Below are positions 1-9,054 of a DNA stretch of 64,000 bases, in pieces. Numbering within the stretch: position 1 is the stretch's first letter; each line of letters starts with the position of its first letter. Below the pieces are notes generated by a model, which did no database searches, was not told the DNA's origin, and was given only the letters and a program-made list of their open reading frames with translations. This DNA is from Lysobacteraceae bacterium (GTDB lineage: Bacteria > Pseudomonadota > Gammaproteobacteria > Nitrococcales > AK92). A program made the position numbers and the translations under genes. The stretch is from NCBI GenBank assembly GCA_012523465.1, contig JAAYIK010000005.1, positions 62,001-126,000 of the forward strand, given 5' to 3'.

Positions 1-4
1 GGAC

Positions 5-406
5 ATGCTTCTGAAAATCAGCCAACACGGCCAACGACTGGCGGTCCGGCTGCTGTTCCGGCCCTCGTTCACGGTCGCCCTGGTGCTGGGCACCTTGCTC
101 GCCCTCATCGACGGCGCCGAGGCCGTCACCGGCAACGCCAACGACAGGATGCTGCACGCTGCCGGATTCGCCGGGCTGGCCTTTTTGCTCGACTACAGCT
201 GCCCCGCGCCGGCCGCGGCCTACTGGCGCTGGCAGCTGCCGGCCTTGCTGCTGTACGGTATCCTGATCGAGATCATCCAGGGCTTCCTGCCCCATCGCTT
301 GGCGGATCTGTACGACGCGGCTGCCGACCTGGCCGGCCTGCTCGCCTACGGCGCCATGCGCCCGCTGCTGGCTAGGATCTGGCGTCCGCGCTGGCTGCCA
401 ACCTGA
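5..406 (+). CDS. VanZ-like family membrane protein
   Basis: A 133-residue, mostly hydrophobic protein with about four membrane segments (near residues 22-36, 50-63, 75-90 and 103-117). The pattern of polar residues between helices, including an Asn-Asp-Arg-Met-His stretch near residue 46 and a Glu-Ile-Ile-Gln-Gly stretch near 88, matches the VanZ-like family of small integral membrane proteins. Named after a teicoplanin-resistance accessory protein, most members have no known substrate. The start lies four bases from the window edge, so an upstream start or operon partner cannot be excluded. The next gene begins 18 bases downstream on the same strand, so the two may be co-transcribed. Confidence 0.7.
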   Translation: MLLKISQHGQRLAVRLLFRPSFTVALVLGTLLALIDGAEAVTGNANDRMLHAAGFAGLAFLLDYSCPAPAAAYWRWQLPALLLYGILIEIIQGFLPHRLADLYDAAADLAGLLAYGAMRPLLARIWRPRWLPT

Positions 407-424
407 ACTCAACGACACTGCGCC

Positions 425-1489
425 ATGAACCAGCAACAGTCATTGCCGCCTTCCGCCACCCATGCGCGGCTGCTCGCCGAACTGCAAGAGCTCGCCCGTG
501 CCAGAGGGTTGGCCGCGGCCATGCGGGCGCTGTTCCGCCAGCAGGTCGAAGCCGGGTTCGTGCTGTTCGACCCAGCCGCCGCGGATGCGCTGGTCGAGCG
601 CCGCTTCGCCGCCGAAGGCGCCCTGCCGCCGCTGCGGCTGCAGTGGAATCCGCAGCGCGAGCTGCGACTCGACCCCCAGCTCCTGATCGAGCGCGGCGTG
701 ATCGCCGCCGACGTCGACCAGAGCCTGCTCGTTCATCGCGACGAGCGCGGCCGCGGCTGCTTCCTCTGCCGCCACAACATCGCCCTGCAGGCACCGGCTG
801 AGGTGATCTACCCGCTGGAGCTCGCCGGCGAGCCCTACTTCCTCGGCTGCAACTTCGCCCCGATCACCGACAACCACTTCACCGTCATCGTCGAGCAGCA
901 CCGGCCGCAGCGTTACCACGCCGGCATCCTGCGCGCCGGCTTCGCCCTGGCCGTGGCCACCGAAGGCCAGTTCCGGGTGCTGTACAACGCCCGCGCCGGC
1001 GCTTCCATCCTCGGTCACGAGCACCAGCACGCCACCGACGTCCGCCTGCCGCTGGAGGCCGTGCCGGCGGCGCCGCTGCTCCATCAAGGCGCCGGACTAC
1101 GCATCGCCCAGCCGACCTACTATCTGCCCGTCTGGCTGGTCGAGGGCGAGCGGCTGGAAGCCGTACTCCAGGCAGGCGACCGCCTGATCCAGGCCTGGCT
1201 GCAGCTGGACCCCGTCCACCACAGCCTCAACCTGCTGCAGAGCTACGATCCGGCCCCCGGCACCTTTCGGCTCTATGTCGTGCCGCGCGATCGGCGCCGT
1301 CTGACTGCTCCCGGTCGGCAAGCCGCCATGGGCAGCTTCGAGACGGCGGGCCTGGTCGTGTTCTCCCATCCCGAGGAGCGGGCCCTGTTCGACACGGTCG
1401 ATGCCGCCAGCGCTCCCCAGCTGCTAGCCTCCATCGCGCCGGCGTTACCGCCGGCCCAGGCCCTCGAGCGTGCCATGCTTGATTTTTAA
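425..1489 (+). CDS. DUF4922 / HIT-superfamily nucleotidyltransferase-like protein
   Basis: A 354-residue soluble protein. Its centre carries a Gly-His-Glu-His-Gln-His-Ala motif (H198, H200, H202), resembling the histidine triad of HIT-type enzymes such as galactose-1-phosphate uridylyltransferase, diadenosine tetraphosphate phosphorylase and GDP-glucose phosphorylase. Around residue 116 a Cys-Phe-Leu-Cys-Arg segment may bind metal. The length and the motif preceded by Asn-Ala-Arg-Ala-Gly-Ala-Ser fit the DUF4922 family. A phosphorylase or nucleotidyl-transfer reaction is an inference from the fold; the substrate is unknown. It follows the VanZ-like gene by 18 bases. The start has no strong ribosome binding site but agrees with family length. 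Confidence 0.6.
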   Translation: MNQQQSLPPSATHARLLAELQELARARGLAAAMRALFRQQVEAGFVLFDPAAADALVERRFAAEGALPPLRLQWNPQRELRLDPQLLIERGVIAADVDQSLLVHRDERGRGCFLCRHNIALQAPAEVIYPLELAGEPYFLGCNFAPITDNHFTVIVEQHRPQRYHAGILRAGFALAVATEGQFRVLYNARAGASILGHEHQHATDVRLPLEAVPAAPLLHQGAGLRIAQPTYYLPVWLVEGERLEAVLQAGDRLIQAWLQLDPVHHSLNLLQSYDPAPGTFRLYVVPRDRRRLTAPGRQAAMGSFETAGLVVFSHPEERALFDTVDAASAPQLLASIAPALPPAQALERAMLDF

Positions 1490-1714
1490 GCTGCCGCCAC
1501 CAAGTTCGCCGTATCGGCTGCAAGCGCCCGTTCCTGCTCCACCGCGCCTTCCTGCCTTCCGACCGCCCGCGTCTGCCGTGGGTGTCTTATCGACCGTTCA
1601 AGGCTATGATTCGGGGGCAAGCCGCCACCTGAGCAGAGGCATCGGCGATGCCCTCGATTCCAAAAAAGGCAAGAAGCGGCAGCAGGATCACCAACGATCG
1701 CTAGAGGGAGAACA

Positions 1715-3532
1715 ATGACGCAGAATCAAAAGCTTTTGGCCTGGGTCGACTCCATCGCCCGGCTGTGCAAGCCGGAGGCCGTCCACTGGGTCGACGGCTC
1801 CGCGGAAGAATACCAGGCGATGTGCGACCTCATGGTCAAGAACGGCACCGCCCGCCGCCTCGACGACGCCAAACGGCCCAACAGCTACTTAGTCCTGTCC
1901 GATCCCGCCGACGTCGCCCGCGTCGAAGACCGCACCTTCATCTGCTCCGAGCACGAGATCGACGCCGGTCCGACCAACAACTGGCGCGACCCCAAGGAGA
2001 TGCGCGCCACCTTGAACAGGCTGTTCGACGGCTGCATGAGCGGCCGCACCATGTACGTCATCCCCTTTAGCATGGGCCCGATCGGCTCGCCCATCGCCCA
2101 CATCGGCGTGCAGATCACCGACTCTCCCTATGTGGTCTGCAACATGCGCATCATGACGCGCATCGGCACGGCGGTGCTGGCGGCGCTTGGCAACGGCGAT
2201 TTCGTCCCCGCCGTGCACTCGGTCGGCATGCCGCTCGAGCCGGGCCAGAAGGACGTGCCCTGGCCCTGCAACAAGGACAACAAGTACATCGTCCACTTCC
2301 CGGAGACGCGGGAGATCTGGTCGTTCGGCTCCGGCTACGGCGGCAACGCCCTGCTCGGCAAGAAGTGCTTCGCCCTGCGCATCGCCTCCGTCATGGCCCG
2401 CGACCAGGGCTGGCTGGCCGAGCACATGCTCATCCTCAAGCTCACCAATCCCGAGGGCAAGAGCAAATACATCGCGGCCGCCTTCCCCAGCGCCTGCGGC
2501 AAGACCAACCTGGCCATGCTGACGCCCACCATTCCCGGTTGGAAGGTGGAAACCATTGGCGACGACATCTGCTGGATGAAATTCGGCGAGGACGGCCGGC
2601 TCTATGCCATCAACCCCGAGGCCGGCTTCTTCGGGGTCGCACCCGGCACCAGCATGGCATCCAACCCCAATGCCATGAAGACGCTCTGGGGCAACGTCTT
2701 CTTCACCAACTGCGCCCTAACCGACGACGGCGACGTCTGGTGGGAAGAGATGACGCCGGAGCCGCCACCGCACCTGATCGACTGGACCGGCCAGGACTGG
2801 ACTCCGAACAGCGGCCGTCCCGCCGCCCATCCCAACGCCCGCTTCACCGCGCCGGCGCACCAATGCCCGGTGATCGCACCCGAATGGGACGACCCGGCCG
2901 GCGTGCCCATCTCCGCCATTCTCTTCGGCGGTCGGCGTGCCTCAGTGGTGCCGCTGGTGAACGAGGCGCGGGACTGGCAGCACGGCACGTTCTTCGGCTC
3001 CATCATCGCCTCGGAGAAAACCGCTGCCGCCGCCGGCAGGATCGGCGAGCTGCGCCGCGACCCCATGGCCATGCTGCCCTTCTGCGGCTACAACATGGCC
3101 GACTACTGGAGCCACTGGCTGCGCATCGGCCAGCGTCCCGGCGCCAAGTTGCCCAAGATCTTCTACGTCAACTGGTTCCGCCGCGGCGAGGACGGCTCCT
3201 TTCTGTGGCCGGGCTTCGGCGAGAACAGCCGGGTGCTGAAGTGGATTTTCGAGCGCTGCGACGGTACCGCCGAGGCAGTGGAAACCCCCATCGGCCTGCT
3301 GCCCACCCGCGAGGCGCTGGATTTGACCGGCCTCGACATCAGCGACGAGGCGCTGGACATCCTGCTGGGCGTCGACGTCCGGGGCTGGCGCGAAGAAATT
3401 CCGCTGATCCGTGCCTTCTATCAGGAGTTCGGCGAGCGCATGCCAGCGGCGCTATTAGCCGAGCTGGACCAGCTGGAGAAGCGCCTGGCCGAAGCCGGCG
3501 GCGCGCGCAGCATACGCAAGGCGACAGCCTGA
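1715..3532 (+). CDS. pckG: phosphoenolpyruvate carboxykinase (GTP)
   Basis: A 605-residue cytosolic enzyme converting oxaloacetate plus GTP to phosphoenolpyruvate, GDP and CO2, the entry to gluconeogenesis. The length is normal for the GTP class, which is unrelated to the ATP-dependent PckA. The nucleotide loop Phe-Pro-Ser-Ala-Cys-Gly-Lys-Thr-Asn is present with the reactive cysteine C261 and K263. A conserved Cys-Gly-Tyr-Asn-Met segment lies near residue 455. The start follows a GGGAG ribosome binding site (about 1704-1709). A strong terminator sits right behind the stop, so the gene is probably monocistronic. A GTP-type enzyme suits an organism feeding acetyl-CoA and acids from the neighbouring catabolic genes into sugar synthesis. 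Confidence 0.97.
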   Translation: MTQNQKLLAWVDSIARLCKPEAVHWVDGSAEEYQAMCDLMVKNGTARRLDDAKRPNSYLVLSDPADVARVEDRTFICSEHEIDAGPTNNWRDPKEMRATLNRLFDGCMSGRTMYVIPFSMGPIGSPIAHIGVQITDSPYVVCNMRIMTRIGTAVLAALGNGDFVPAVHSVGMPLEPGQKDVPWPCNKDNKYIVHFPETREIWSFGSGYGGNALLGKKCFALRIASVMARDQGWLAEHMLILKLTNPEGKSKYIAAAFPSACGKTNLAMLTPTIPGWKVETIGDDICWMKFGEDGRLYAINPEAGFFGVAPGTSMASNPNAMKTLWGNVFFTNCALTDDGDVWWEEMTPEPPPHLIDWTGQDWTPNSGRPAAHPNARFTAPAHQCPVIAPEWDDPAGVPISAILFGGRRASVVPLVNEARDWQHGTFFGSIIASEKTAAAAGRIGELRRDPMAMLPFCGYNMADYWSHWLRIGQRPGAKLPKIFYVNWFRRGEDGSFLWPGFGENSRVLKWIFERCDGTAEAVETPIGLLPTREALDLTGLDISDEALDILLGVDVRGWREEIPLIRAFYQEFGERMPAALLAELDQLEKRLAEAGGARSIRKATA

Positions 3533-3550
3533 AGACTTTGCTATCATGGA

Positions 3551-3585
3551 CGCACGCCCGGCCAGTCGCCGGGCGTGCGTTTTTT
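3551..3585 (+). terminator. rho-independent terminator of pckG
   Basis: A perfect 12-bp stem (3551-3562 with 3568-3579) closes a five-base loop and is followed by six T residues (3580-3585). It lies 18 bases after the pckG stop and before the chosen sufE start. This is why the longer upstream start at 3546 for sufE was rejected. Confidence 0.93.
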
Positions 3586-3650
3586 ATTGCTGCGCACCCC
3601 GCTTGATGGACGCAGGCGCCGGCGCAACATCTTCGTCATCGGGATCGCTT

Positions 3651-4061
3651 ATGCACATCGACGAACTGACCGAGACCTTCGAGCTGCTGACCGACTGGGA
3701 GGATCGCTACCGCCTCCTCATCGATCTCGGCCGCAAGCTCCCGCCCCTGCCGGACTCGGAGAAAACCGAGGAAAACCGGGTCCAGGGATGCACCAGCATG
3801 GTCTGGCTGGTGGAAGAAGTGGAGCCGACCGATCCGCCGCGCCTGCATTTCCGCTGCGACAGTGACTCCTTCATCGTCAAGGGCCTGCTGTCCATCATCC
3901 TGATGGTCTACTCCGGCCGCACGCCCCGGGAAATCATCGCCACCGACATCGACGAGATCTTCAGCCGCCTGGGCCTGGAGCAAAACCTCAGCCCCAACCG
4001 CCGCAACGGCTTCTTTGCCACCGTCGAGCGCATCAAGGCGCTGGCAGCCGCGCACGCCTGA
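3651..4061 (+). CDS. sufE: SufE family cysteine desulfurase activator
   Basis: A 136-residue protein of the SufE/CsdE family. SufE accepts sulfur from a SufS-type cysteine desulfurase on a conserved cysteine and passes it to Fe-S assembly. That cysteine is C47 within Arg-Val-Gln-Gly-Cys-Thr-Ser, matching the known active-site motif. An in-frame start at 3546 exists but lies inside the pckG terminator and would add 35 residues not found in the family, so 3651 was chosen. No sufS or csdA gene is visible in the window, so the partner must be encoded elsewhere. The gene appears to stand alone between a terminator and the Fur-regulated receptor gene. Confidence 0.92.
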   Translation: MHIDELTETFELLTDWEDRYRLLIDLGRKLPPLPDSEKTEENRVQGCTSMVWLVEEVEPTDPPRLHFRCDSDSFIVKGLLSIILMVYSGRTPREIIATDIDEIFSRLGLEQNLSPNRRNGFFATVERIKALAAAHA

Positions 4062-4334
4062 CGCCCTTCCCCGTCACCAACCAGCAACCGGCACCAACCC
4101 GCCGCCGACTGGGCACGGGACAGCGGCCGGATTCCCGTCAGCAAGGCAAGGGATTGCTTTCCTGCACCGACGATTTTCACCCTCGTCGGATCAACCTGGG
4201 CACCGCCGGCCCTCTGCCCCCATTCTCCCGATCCCGGCCTGCCCACGGCACCATCGCCAGGCGGCTGCAGCCGGCCAGCCCGGCGCCGCCAAGCCGCTCG
4301 TACCCGACGCATTCCGATTCGATTGGCTTGACGA

Positions 4335-4353
4335 GATAATGAGAATAGTTATC
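4335..4353 (+). promoter_or_regulatory. Fur box upstream of the TonB-dependent receptor
   Basis: GATAATGAGAATAGTTATC matches the 19-bp Fur consensus at 16 of 19 positions. It lies 46 bases before the receptor start codon, in an AT-rich strip within otherwise GC-rich DNA. The expected behaviour is repression by Fur-Fe2+ when iron is plentiful. The rest of the 4062-4399 gap contains no convincing gene. Confidence 0.9.
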
Positions 4354-4399
4354 ATTAACCACCTTAACAACATAAGCATCAATAACTCCGAGGTGCGCA

Positions 4400-6604
4400 A
4401 TGCGACCCTTTTCGCCAAACATCCTTACCGCTCAGCAGAACCGAAAGCGCCTCATTCGCTTGAGCCCGGTGCTGGCCGTGCTGCCGCTCGGCGTAGCCGT
4501 CGCTCAAACCGGCGGCAACGAGCCGGCACGCCTGACTCCGCTGGTGGTCACCGCGGCGGGCTTTGAACAGGAGGTCAAAGAGGCACCGGCCAGCATCACA
4601 GTCATCAGCCGGGAAGAGCTGGAGGAAAAAAGGGTTAGCAACATCGCCGAGGCACTGCGCGACGTCGAGGGCATCGACGTGGGCGCACCAACCGGCAAGA
4701 CCGGCGGCATGAACATCAGCATCCGCGGCATGCCGAGCGAATACACGCTGGTCCTCATTGATGGCCGGCGCCAGAACGTGGCCGGCAACGTGACGCCGAA
4801 CGGCTTCGGTGAGACCTCGACCAGCTTCATGCCGCCCATCTCGGCCATCGAGCGCATCGAGATCATCCGCGGCCCCATGTCCACCCTGTATGGCTCCGAC
4901 GCCATGGGCGGCGTGATCAACATCATCACCCGCAAGGTGGCGCGCGAATGGGGCGGCGAGGTCGGTGTCGAAAGCACCTTTCACCAGGACAACGACTTTG
5001 GCGACAGCCGCGCCGTCAACATGTATCTCAGCGGCCCGCTGGTCCAGGATCGGTTGGGCCTGCAGCTGCGCGGCCGCTACTTCCAGCGCGACGATTCAGA
5101 CTTGACGTTCACTGACGAGGCCGGCAACCAGATTCCGCTGTATACGCGCGGCTTCCATCGCGGCGCCAGTCCCGTGGAAGCCGACGTCTACAACGTCGGC
5201 GCCCGCCTCACGTTCACCCCCAACCGCGACCACGACCTCTGGATCGACGGCGAGATCAACCGCCAAGCGTTCGACAACTCCAAGGGCCAGCTGGGCAACC
5301 TCGACGATCCCAACGGCGTCATTTACGGCTACGCAGACGAACTACGCTTCGAGCGTGAGCAATTCGCCATCGGGCACACCAGCCGATTCGGAATTGGCAC
5401 GCTCGAATCCAGCTTGATGCGCAACACCACCGAAACCATCGGCCGCACGATTCCGGGCTCGCGGAGCGGCGGTGACTACGGGCAGCCGTATCCCGGCTTC
5501 CCGAACATGGTTATCGGCCACCCGCGCACGCTCGAAACCACCAACCTCGTCTTCGATACCAAGTTCGTCGCCCCGATCGGCGATCACGTCCTCACCGTCG
5601 GTGGCCAGTGGTGGGATGCCGAGATGACCGATGGCCTTGCCACCGAGGATTTCGAACAGACCACCTGGGCGCTGTTTACCGAGGACGAGTGGTTCCTGCG
5701 CGATGATCTCGCCCTCACCCTCGGCGCCCGCTACGACCGGCACGATGCCTTCGGCGGCCATTTCAGCCCGCGCGCCTATCTGGTCTGGTCGGTCACGCCA
5801 AACTGGACGATCAAGGGCGGCGTCGGCGCCGGCTACAAGACCCCGTCGCTGAACGACCTGCACGACGGCATCAACGGGGTCACCCGCCAAGGCGCGACCC
5901 TGACCATCGGCAACCCCGACCTGGAGCCGGAGAAGAGCATCAACAGCGAGATTGGCGTGCGCTATGACAGTCCCAACGGCTTCATGGTGAGCGCCACCGT
6001 CTTTCACAACGAATTCGACGACAAGATCGCCAGTGGCGGGGAGCGCGTGGTGACCGGCCACCCGTCCATCCCGGACGGCACCTATGAGCAGCTCGTCAAC
6101 ATCGACGAAGCGGTCACCCGCGGCCTTGAGCTCGCCACCCGCATCCCGCTGGCGCCGGCCTGGACCCTGTCGGCCACCTATACCTACACCGACAGCGAGC
6201 AAAAGAGCGGCCCCAACAAGGGCGATCCGCTCACCAATACGCCGGAGCATCAGCTCAACGCCACGCTGCGCTGGAACGTGACCGAGCGCTTCAACGCCTG
6301 GCTGAGCGGTGAATACGTCAGCGAGCGCTACCGCTCTCGCCAGCGCGCGCAGGGCGGCCCGACCCGGGACGAGCTGGGCGACTACAAGGCCTACGCGCTG
6401 TTCCACATGGGCGGCAGCTACCAGCTGAGCCCGCAGCTGACCCTCAGGGCGACGGTGTACAACCTGTTCGACAAGGACTTCATCGACTACCGGCGCTACG
6501 AGTATCTCGATAACAACAGCAATACGGTCGTCAACTACGCCAACGTCTACGCCAACGCCGAGCCCGGCCGCCGGCTCTGGCTCTCGTTGAGCTACAACTT
6601 CTGA
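4400..6604 (+). CDS. TonB-dependent outer-membrane siderophore receptor (FepA/CirA-like)
   Basis: A 734-residue outer-membrane transporter. The N-terminus has a signal peptide ending near residue 36 (Val-Ala-Gln). The plug domain follows, with the early segment Pro-Leu-Val-Val-Thr-Ala-Ala serving as TonB box, and the motif Ile-Ile-Arg-Gly-Pro-Met-Ser-Thr-Leu-Tyr-Gly-Ser-Asp-Ala-Met-Gly-Gly near residue 155. The rest is a 22-strand barrel ending in Tyr-Asn-Phe, the terminal aromatic signature for outer-membrane insertion. The plug most resembles FepA/CirA catecholate receptors. With the Fur box upstream, iron-siderophore uptake is the best call; the ligand itself cannot be read from sequence. 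No TonB, ExbB/D or ABC importer is nearby, so energy and inner-membrane steps must be supplied from elsewhere. Confidence 0.93.
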   Translation: MRPFSPNILTAQQNRKRLIRLSPVLAVLPLGVAVAQTGGNEPARLTPLVVTAAGFEQEVKEAPASITVISREELEEKRVSNIAEALRDVEGIDVGAPTGKTGGMNISIRGMPSEYTLVLIDGRRQNVAGNVTPNGFGETSTSFMPPISAIERIEIIRGPMSTLYGSDAMGGVINIITRKVAREWGGEVGVESTFHQDNDFGDSRAVNMYLSGPLVQDRLGLQLRGRYFQRDDSDLTFTDEAGNQIPLYTRGFHRGASPVEADVYNVGARLTFTPNRDHDLWIDGEINRQAFDNSKGQLGNLDDPNGVIYGYADELRFEREQFAIGHTSRFGIGTLESSLMRNTTETIGRTIPGSRSGGDYGQPYPGFPNMVIGHPRTLETTNLVFDTKFVAPIGDHVLTVGGQWWDAEMTDGLATEDFEQTTWALFTEDEWFLRDDLALTLGARYDRHDAFGGHFSPRAYLVWSVTPNWTIKGGVGAGYKTPSLNDLHDGINGVTRQGATLTIGNPDLEPEKSINSEIGVRYDSPNGFMVSATVFHNEFDDKIASGGERVVTGHPSIPDGTYEQLVNIDEAVTRGLELATRIPLAPAWTLSATYTYTDSEQKSGPNKGDPLTNTPEHQLNATLRWNVTERFNAWLSGEYVSERYRSRQRAQGGPTRDELGDYKAYALFHMGGSYQLSPQLTLRATVYNLFDKDFIDYRRYEYLDNNSNTVVNYANVYANAEPGRRLWLSLSYNF

Positions 6605-6950
6605 CAGGCCGCCTGCACCAACAAGGAGTCCCTCGATATGGCCCAAGGACGGGCCCCTTGCTCAAAGACCCTTCCCGCAACAAAACCGCATCCGCACGCC
6701 GCCTGGCGCGGGAACTCTGCCATGCTGCACAACCTCCGGCTCCGACTGCTCTCGCTCCTGGGCAGCGTGGACAGCATGGTGGCAAGCGCACCCGGGAGCC
6801 AGCCGTGCTTCGCGCACGGCCTCCTGCCCCTGCCCGACCGCGGCATCATGGCCGTCCAGCCGCTTGCGGCCGCACAGCGGCTGGACAACCGGCGCTGCCG
6901 GCGCAATGGTTACCGACCAGGCACAACACGTATGACGACGAGGGAACCCC
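6605..6950. other. gene-free stretch between the receptor and the cupredoxin gene
   Basis: About 346 bases without a convincing gene. A good ribosome binding site (AAGGAG near 6621) precedes an ATG at 6638. That reading frame, however, runs out of register through the cupredoxin gene, and its product resembles no family I know. It may be the remnant of a short gene or a leader. A GAGGGA-like site lies just before the cupredoxin start. Confidence 0.5.
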
Positions 6951-7457
6951 ATGCGATCGATCCGCTTGCTGCTGCCGTTTCTGCTGCTGCTTCCTTGCGG
7001 CGCCGCCCTCGCCCATGGCGACGACGACCACGATGCCATCGAGGTCCGCATCTTGATGGGCGAGATGTACTTTCAGGTCGACGGTCAAGCCAAAGGCGAG
7101 CCGCTGCGCCTGCAGGCCGGCCAGGATTACCAGCTGATCTTCGACAACGTCGGCGCAATGATCCACGAGGTCCTGATCGGCCGCGACCCGGTTGCAGAAA
7201 ACGGCCGCTACAGCGGCTACCGCAAGCACCTGCTGGCCAACGTCTCGGTCGAGATCGCCGCCGACACCGTGATCGACGGCCGCAAGCGCGCCATGAAAGC
7301 GGTCGCCTTCGGCCTCGAGGAGCTGTACGCCGATCCTGGGGTCAAGCTGGCACTGCGCTTCGAGCTGCCGGCAGAGGCCAAGGGCCGCTGGGAGATAGGC
7401 TGCTTCATCCCGGGCCACTACGAAGGCGGCATGAAGCTCGACGTCATCGTCGAGTGA
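6951..7457 (+). CDS. periplasmic cupredoxin-like copper protein
   Basis: A 168-residue protein with a signal peptide (cleavage after Ala-Leu-Ala, about residue 21) leading straight into a His-Gly-Asp-Asp-Asp-His metal-rich segment. The body looks like a cupredoxin beta-sandwich. H72 lies in Met-Ile-His-Glu-Val, and C151, H156 and M161 occur in a C-x4-H-x4-M arrangement. These are the four ligands expected of a type 1 copper site, with spacing like rusticyanin. Such proteins carry electrons or store copper in the periplasm. It lies 346 bases after the TonB receptor and 137 bases before a second exported protein. The partner and redox role are unknown; a link to iron uptake (ferrous/ferric redox) is only a hypothesis. 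Confidence 0.8.
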   Translation: MRSIRLLLPFLLLLPCGAALAHGDDDHDAIEVRILMGEMYFQVDGQAKGEPLRLQAGQDYQLIFDNVGAMIHEVLIGRDPVAENGRYSGYRKHLLANVSVEIAADTVIDGRKRAMKAVAFGLEELYADPGVKLALRFELPAEAKGRWEIGCFIPGHYEGGMKLDVIVE

Positions 7458-7594
7458 TTCCCCGCAGGCCGTCGCGGCGGCCTGCCAACCTCCGGAGCAG
7501 GCGGCGCGGCAAATCTTTATTGCCGCCCGCACTTCCCCCATTCATTGACGGTTGGCATAGCGCTGGTTCCCATCCAGCCCGGAGGTTAATCGCC

Positions 7595-8203
7595 ATGTGG
7601 ACATCCGCCTTCGCCGCGCTGCTGGCGGCAAGCTCGGCCGCCACGCCACCGCCCCCCACCACGCAGGTACAGGACTGGAAAGCCACCATCGCCGACGACG
7701 GCGCCGGCAGCCTGCTGTTTCGGGCCATGACGCTGGAGGAAACCGGCCTGGATGAGGACACGCTGGTGCTATCGCTCGACCGCGTACCGGGCAACTGCGA
7801 TCAGGTGCTGATCTCCATGGCCGTGGTTAGCCAGGAGCTGCACGGCCTGCCGGGCGGCATGCTGTCGCCCAGCTTCTTCGGCGAAATGCAGGTCGATCGG
7901 CTGAAGCCACGCCGCTTCGACTACCGGTTCCTGACCGACCCCCATTTCGACAACGTCATACTGGTTCAGCTGACCGGCTGGGAGCGCAGCGACGACGACC
8001 TCTTCGCCGAGCTGCGCCAAGGCCAGAAATGGAAATTCCGCTTCGTCGTCGACGGTGAAGAGCACCAGTGGCGCTTCTCGCTGATGGGCGTGACCAAGGT
8101 ACTCGATCTGACCCATCAGCAGTGCCTGGCCAAGAGCGAGGAGACAGGCAGCACGGAAAACGTGCTGGAGCAGGCCGCGCTCAGCGAGGAGTACGCGCTA
8201 TGA
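7595..8203 (+). CDS. secreted protein of unknown function
   Basis: A 202-residue protein with a short signal peptide (hydrophobic residues 3-16, Ala-rich cleavage region). The mature part is predicted mostly beta and acidic, with two cysteines that could pair (in Gly-Asn-Cys-Asp and Gln-Gln-Cys-Leu). The chosen ATG follows a GGAGG ribosome binding site at 7581-7585. I do not recognise a family. The position after the receptor and the cupredoxin, on the same strand, suggests a periplasmic or surface role in the same locus, but the 137-base gap leaves room for a separate promoter. Confidence 0.7.
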   Translation: MWTSAFAALLAASSAATPPPPTTQVQDWKATIADDGAGSLLFRAMTLEETGLDEDTLVLSLDRVPGNCDQVLISMAVVSQELHGLPGGMLSPSFFGEMQVDRLKPRRFDYRFLTDPHFDNVILVQLTGWERSDDDLFAELRQGQKWKFRFVVDGEEHQWRFSLMGVTKVLDLTHQQCLAKSEETGSTENVLEQAALSEEYAL

Positions 8204-8267
8204 GCGAAACGCGGCGGCCGCGCCGGCCGCCGCCAAGCAAAGGAAGGACACTGGCCGCAGGCGCACC

Positions 8268-9038
8268 TCAGGCGATGCTGGTGCCGCCGTCAACAGCCAG
8301 ATACTGCCCCGTCACATGCCGCGAAGCCTCGCTGGCGAAGTACACCACGGCGCCCTTGAGGTCCTCCTCACCGCCAAGGCGGCCCAAGGGAGTTGCGGCA
8401 ATGGCTTCCTCGGCAATTTTCTCCAGCACGCCGCGCGACATCTTGGAAGGGAAGAAGCCGGGGCAGATGGCGTTGACGTTGATGTTGTACTTGCCCCACT
8501 CTGCCGCCAGCGCCCGGGTGAAGTTCACCACCGCGCCCTTGCTAGTGTTGTAGGCGATGGTCTGCATCCGCTGCGAGCCGCGCAGGCCGGCAATGGAGGC
8601 GATGTTGATGATCTTGCCCGCGCGGCGGGGGATCATGCAGCGGCGGCCGACTTCCTGGGTCAGGAAGAATAGCGCATCGACGTTGAGGCGCATCACCTTG
8701 TTCCAGCCGTCCGCCGGATAGTCTTCCGCCGGGGCGCCCCAGGTGGTGCCGGCATTGTTGACCAGGATGTCGATGTCGCCGAAGCGCTCGACCACCTGCT
8801 CCACCAGGCCGGGGATGGTATCGAACTGCGAGAGGTCGCCCACGATGGGCAGCACCTCGATGTTGCGGGAACGCAGGTGGGCCGCCGCCTCTTCCAGCTC
8901 GCCCTGGCGACGGGCAGTGATCGCCACCTTGGCCCCCATCTCGCCCAGCGCTTCGGCCATCTGCAGCCCCAGCCCACGGGAGCCGCCGGTCACCAGAGCG
9001 ACCTTGCCGGTTAAATCGAACAGTTTCATCACACTCAT
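8268..9038 (-). CDS. SDR family NAD(P)-dependent oxidoreductase (RhlG/FabG-like)
   Basis: A 256-residue classical short-chain dehydrogenase. The cofactor motif Gly-Gly-Ser-Arg-Gly-Leu-Gly occupies residues 18-24, the Asn-Asn-Ala-Gly motif residues 94-97, and the catalytic S148, Y163 and K167 are all present. Such enzymes oxidise hydroxyacyl or other secondary alcohols, or reduce the ketones. A GGAG ribosome binding site lies eight bases before the start. The gene starts 16 bases after the stop of another SDR on the same strand, so the two form an operon. With the acyl-CoA dehydrogenase upstream, a role in fatty or branched acyl degradation is plausible; the substrate is not defined. Confidence 0.88.
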   Translation of the reverse strand: MSVMKLFDLTGKVALVTGGSRGLGLQMAEALGEMGAKVAITARRQGELEEAAAHLRSRNIEVLPIVGDLSQFDTIPGLVEQVVERFGDIDILVNNAGTTWGAPAEDYPADGWNKVMRLNVDALFFLTQEVGRRCMIPRRAGKIINIASIAGLRGSQRMQTIAYNTSKGAVVNFTRALAAEWGKYNINVNAICPGFFPSKMSRGVLEKIAEEAIAATPLGRLGGEEDLKGAVVYFASEASRHVTGQYLAVDGGTSIA

Positions 9039-9054
9039 GACGGATACTCCGTGG

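Noticed and set aside
3546-3650. Upstream start for sufE
   Set aside because: It lies just before and within the pckG terminator and adds residues not found in SufE proteins.
6638-8203. A 521-codon open frame spanning the cupredoxin and the following gene
   Set aside because: It reads the cupredoxin gene in the wrong frame. Only its last 202 codons, from the ATG with GGAGG at 7595, have a signal peptide and normal composition.
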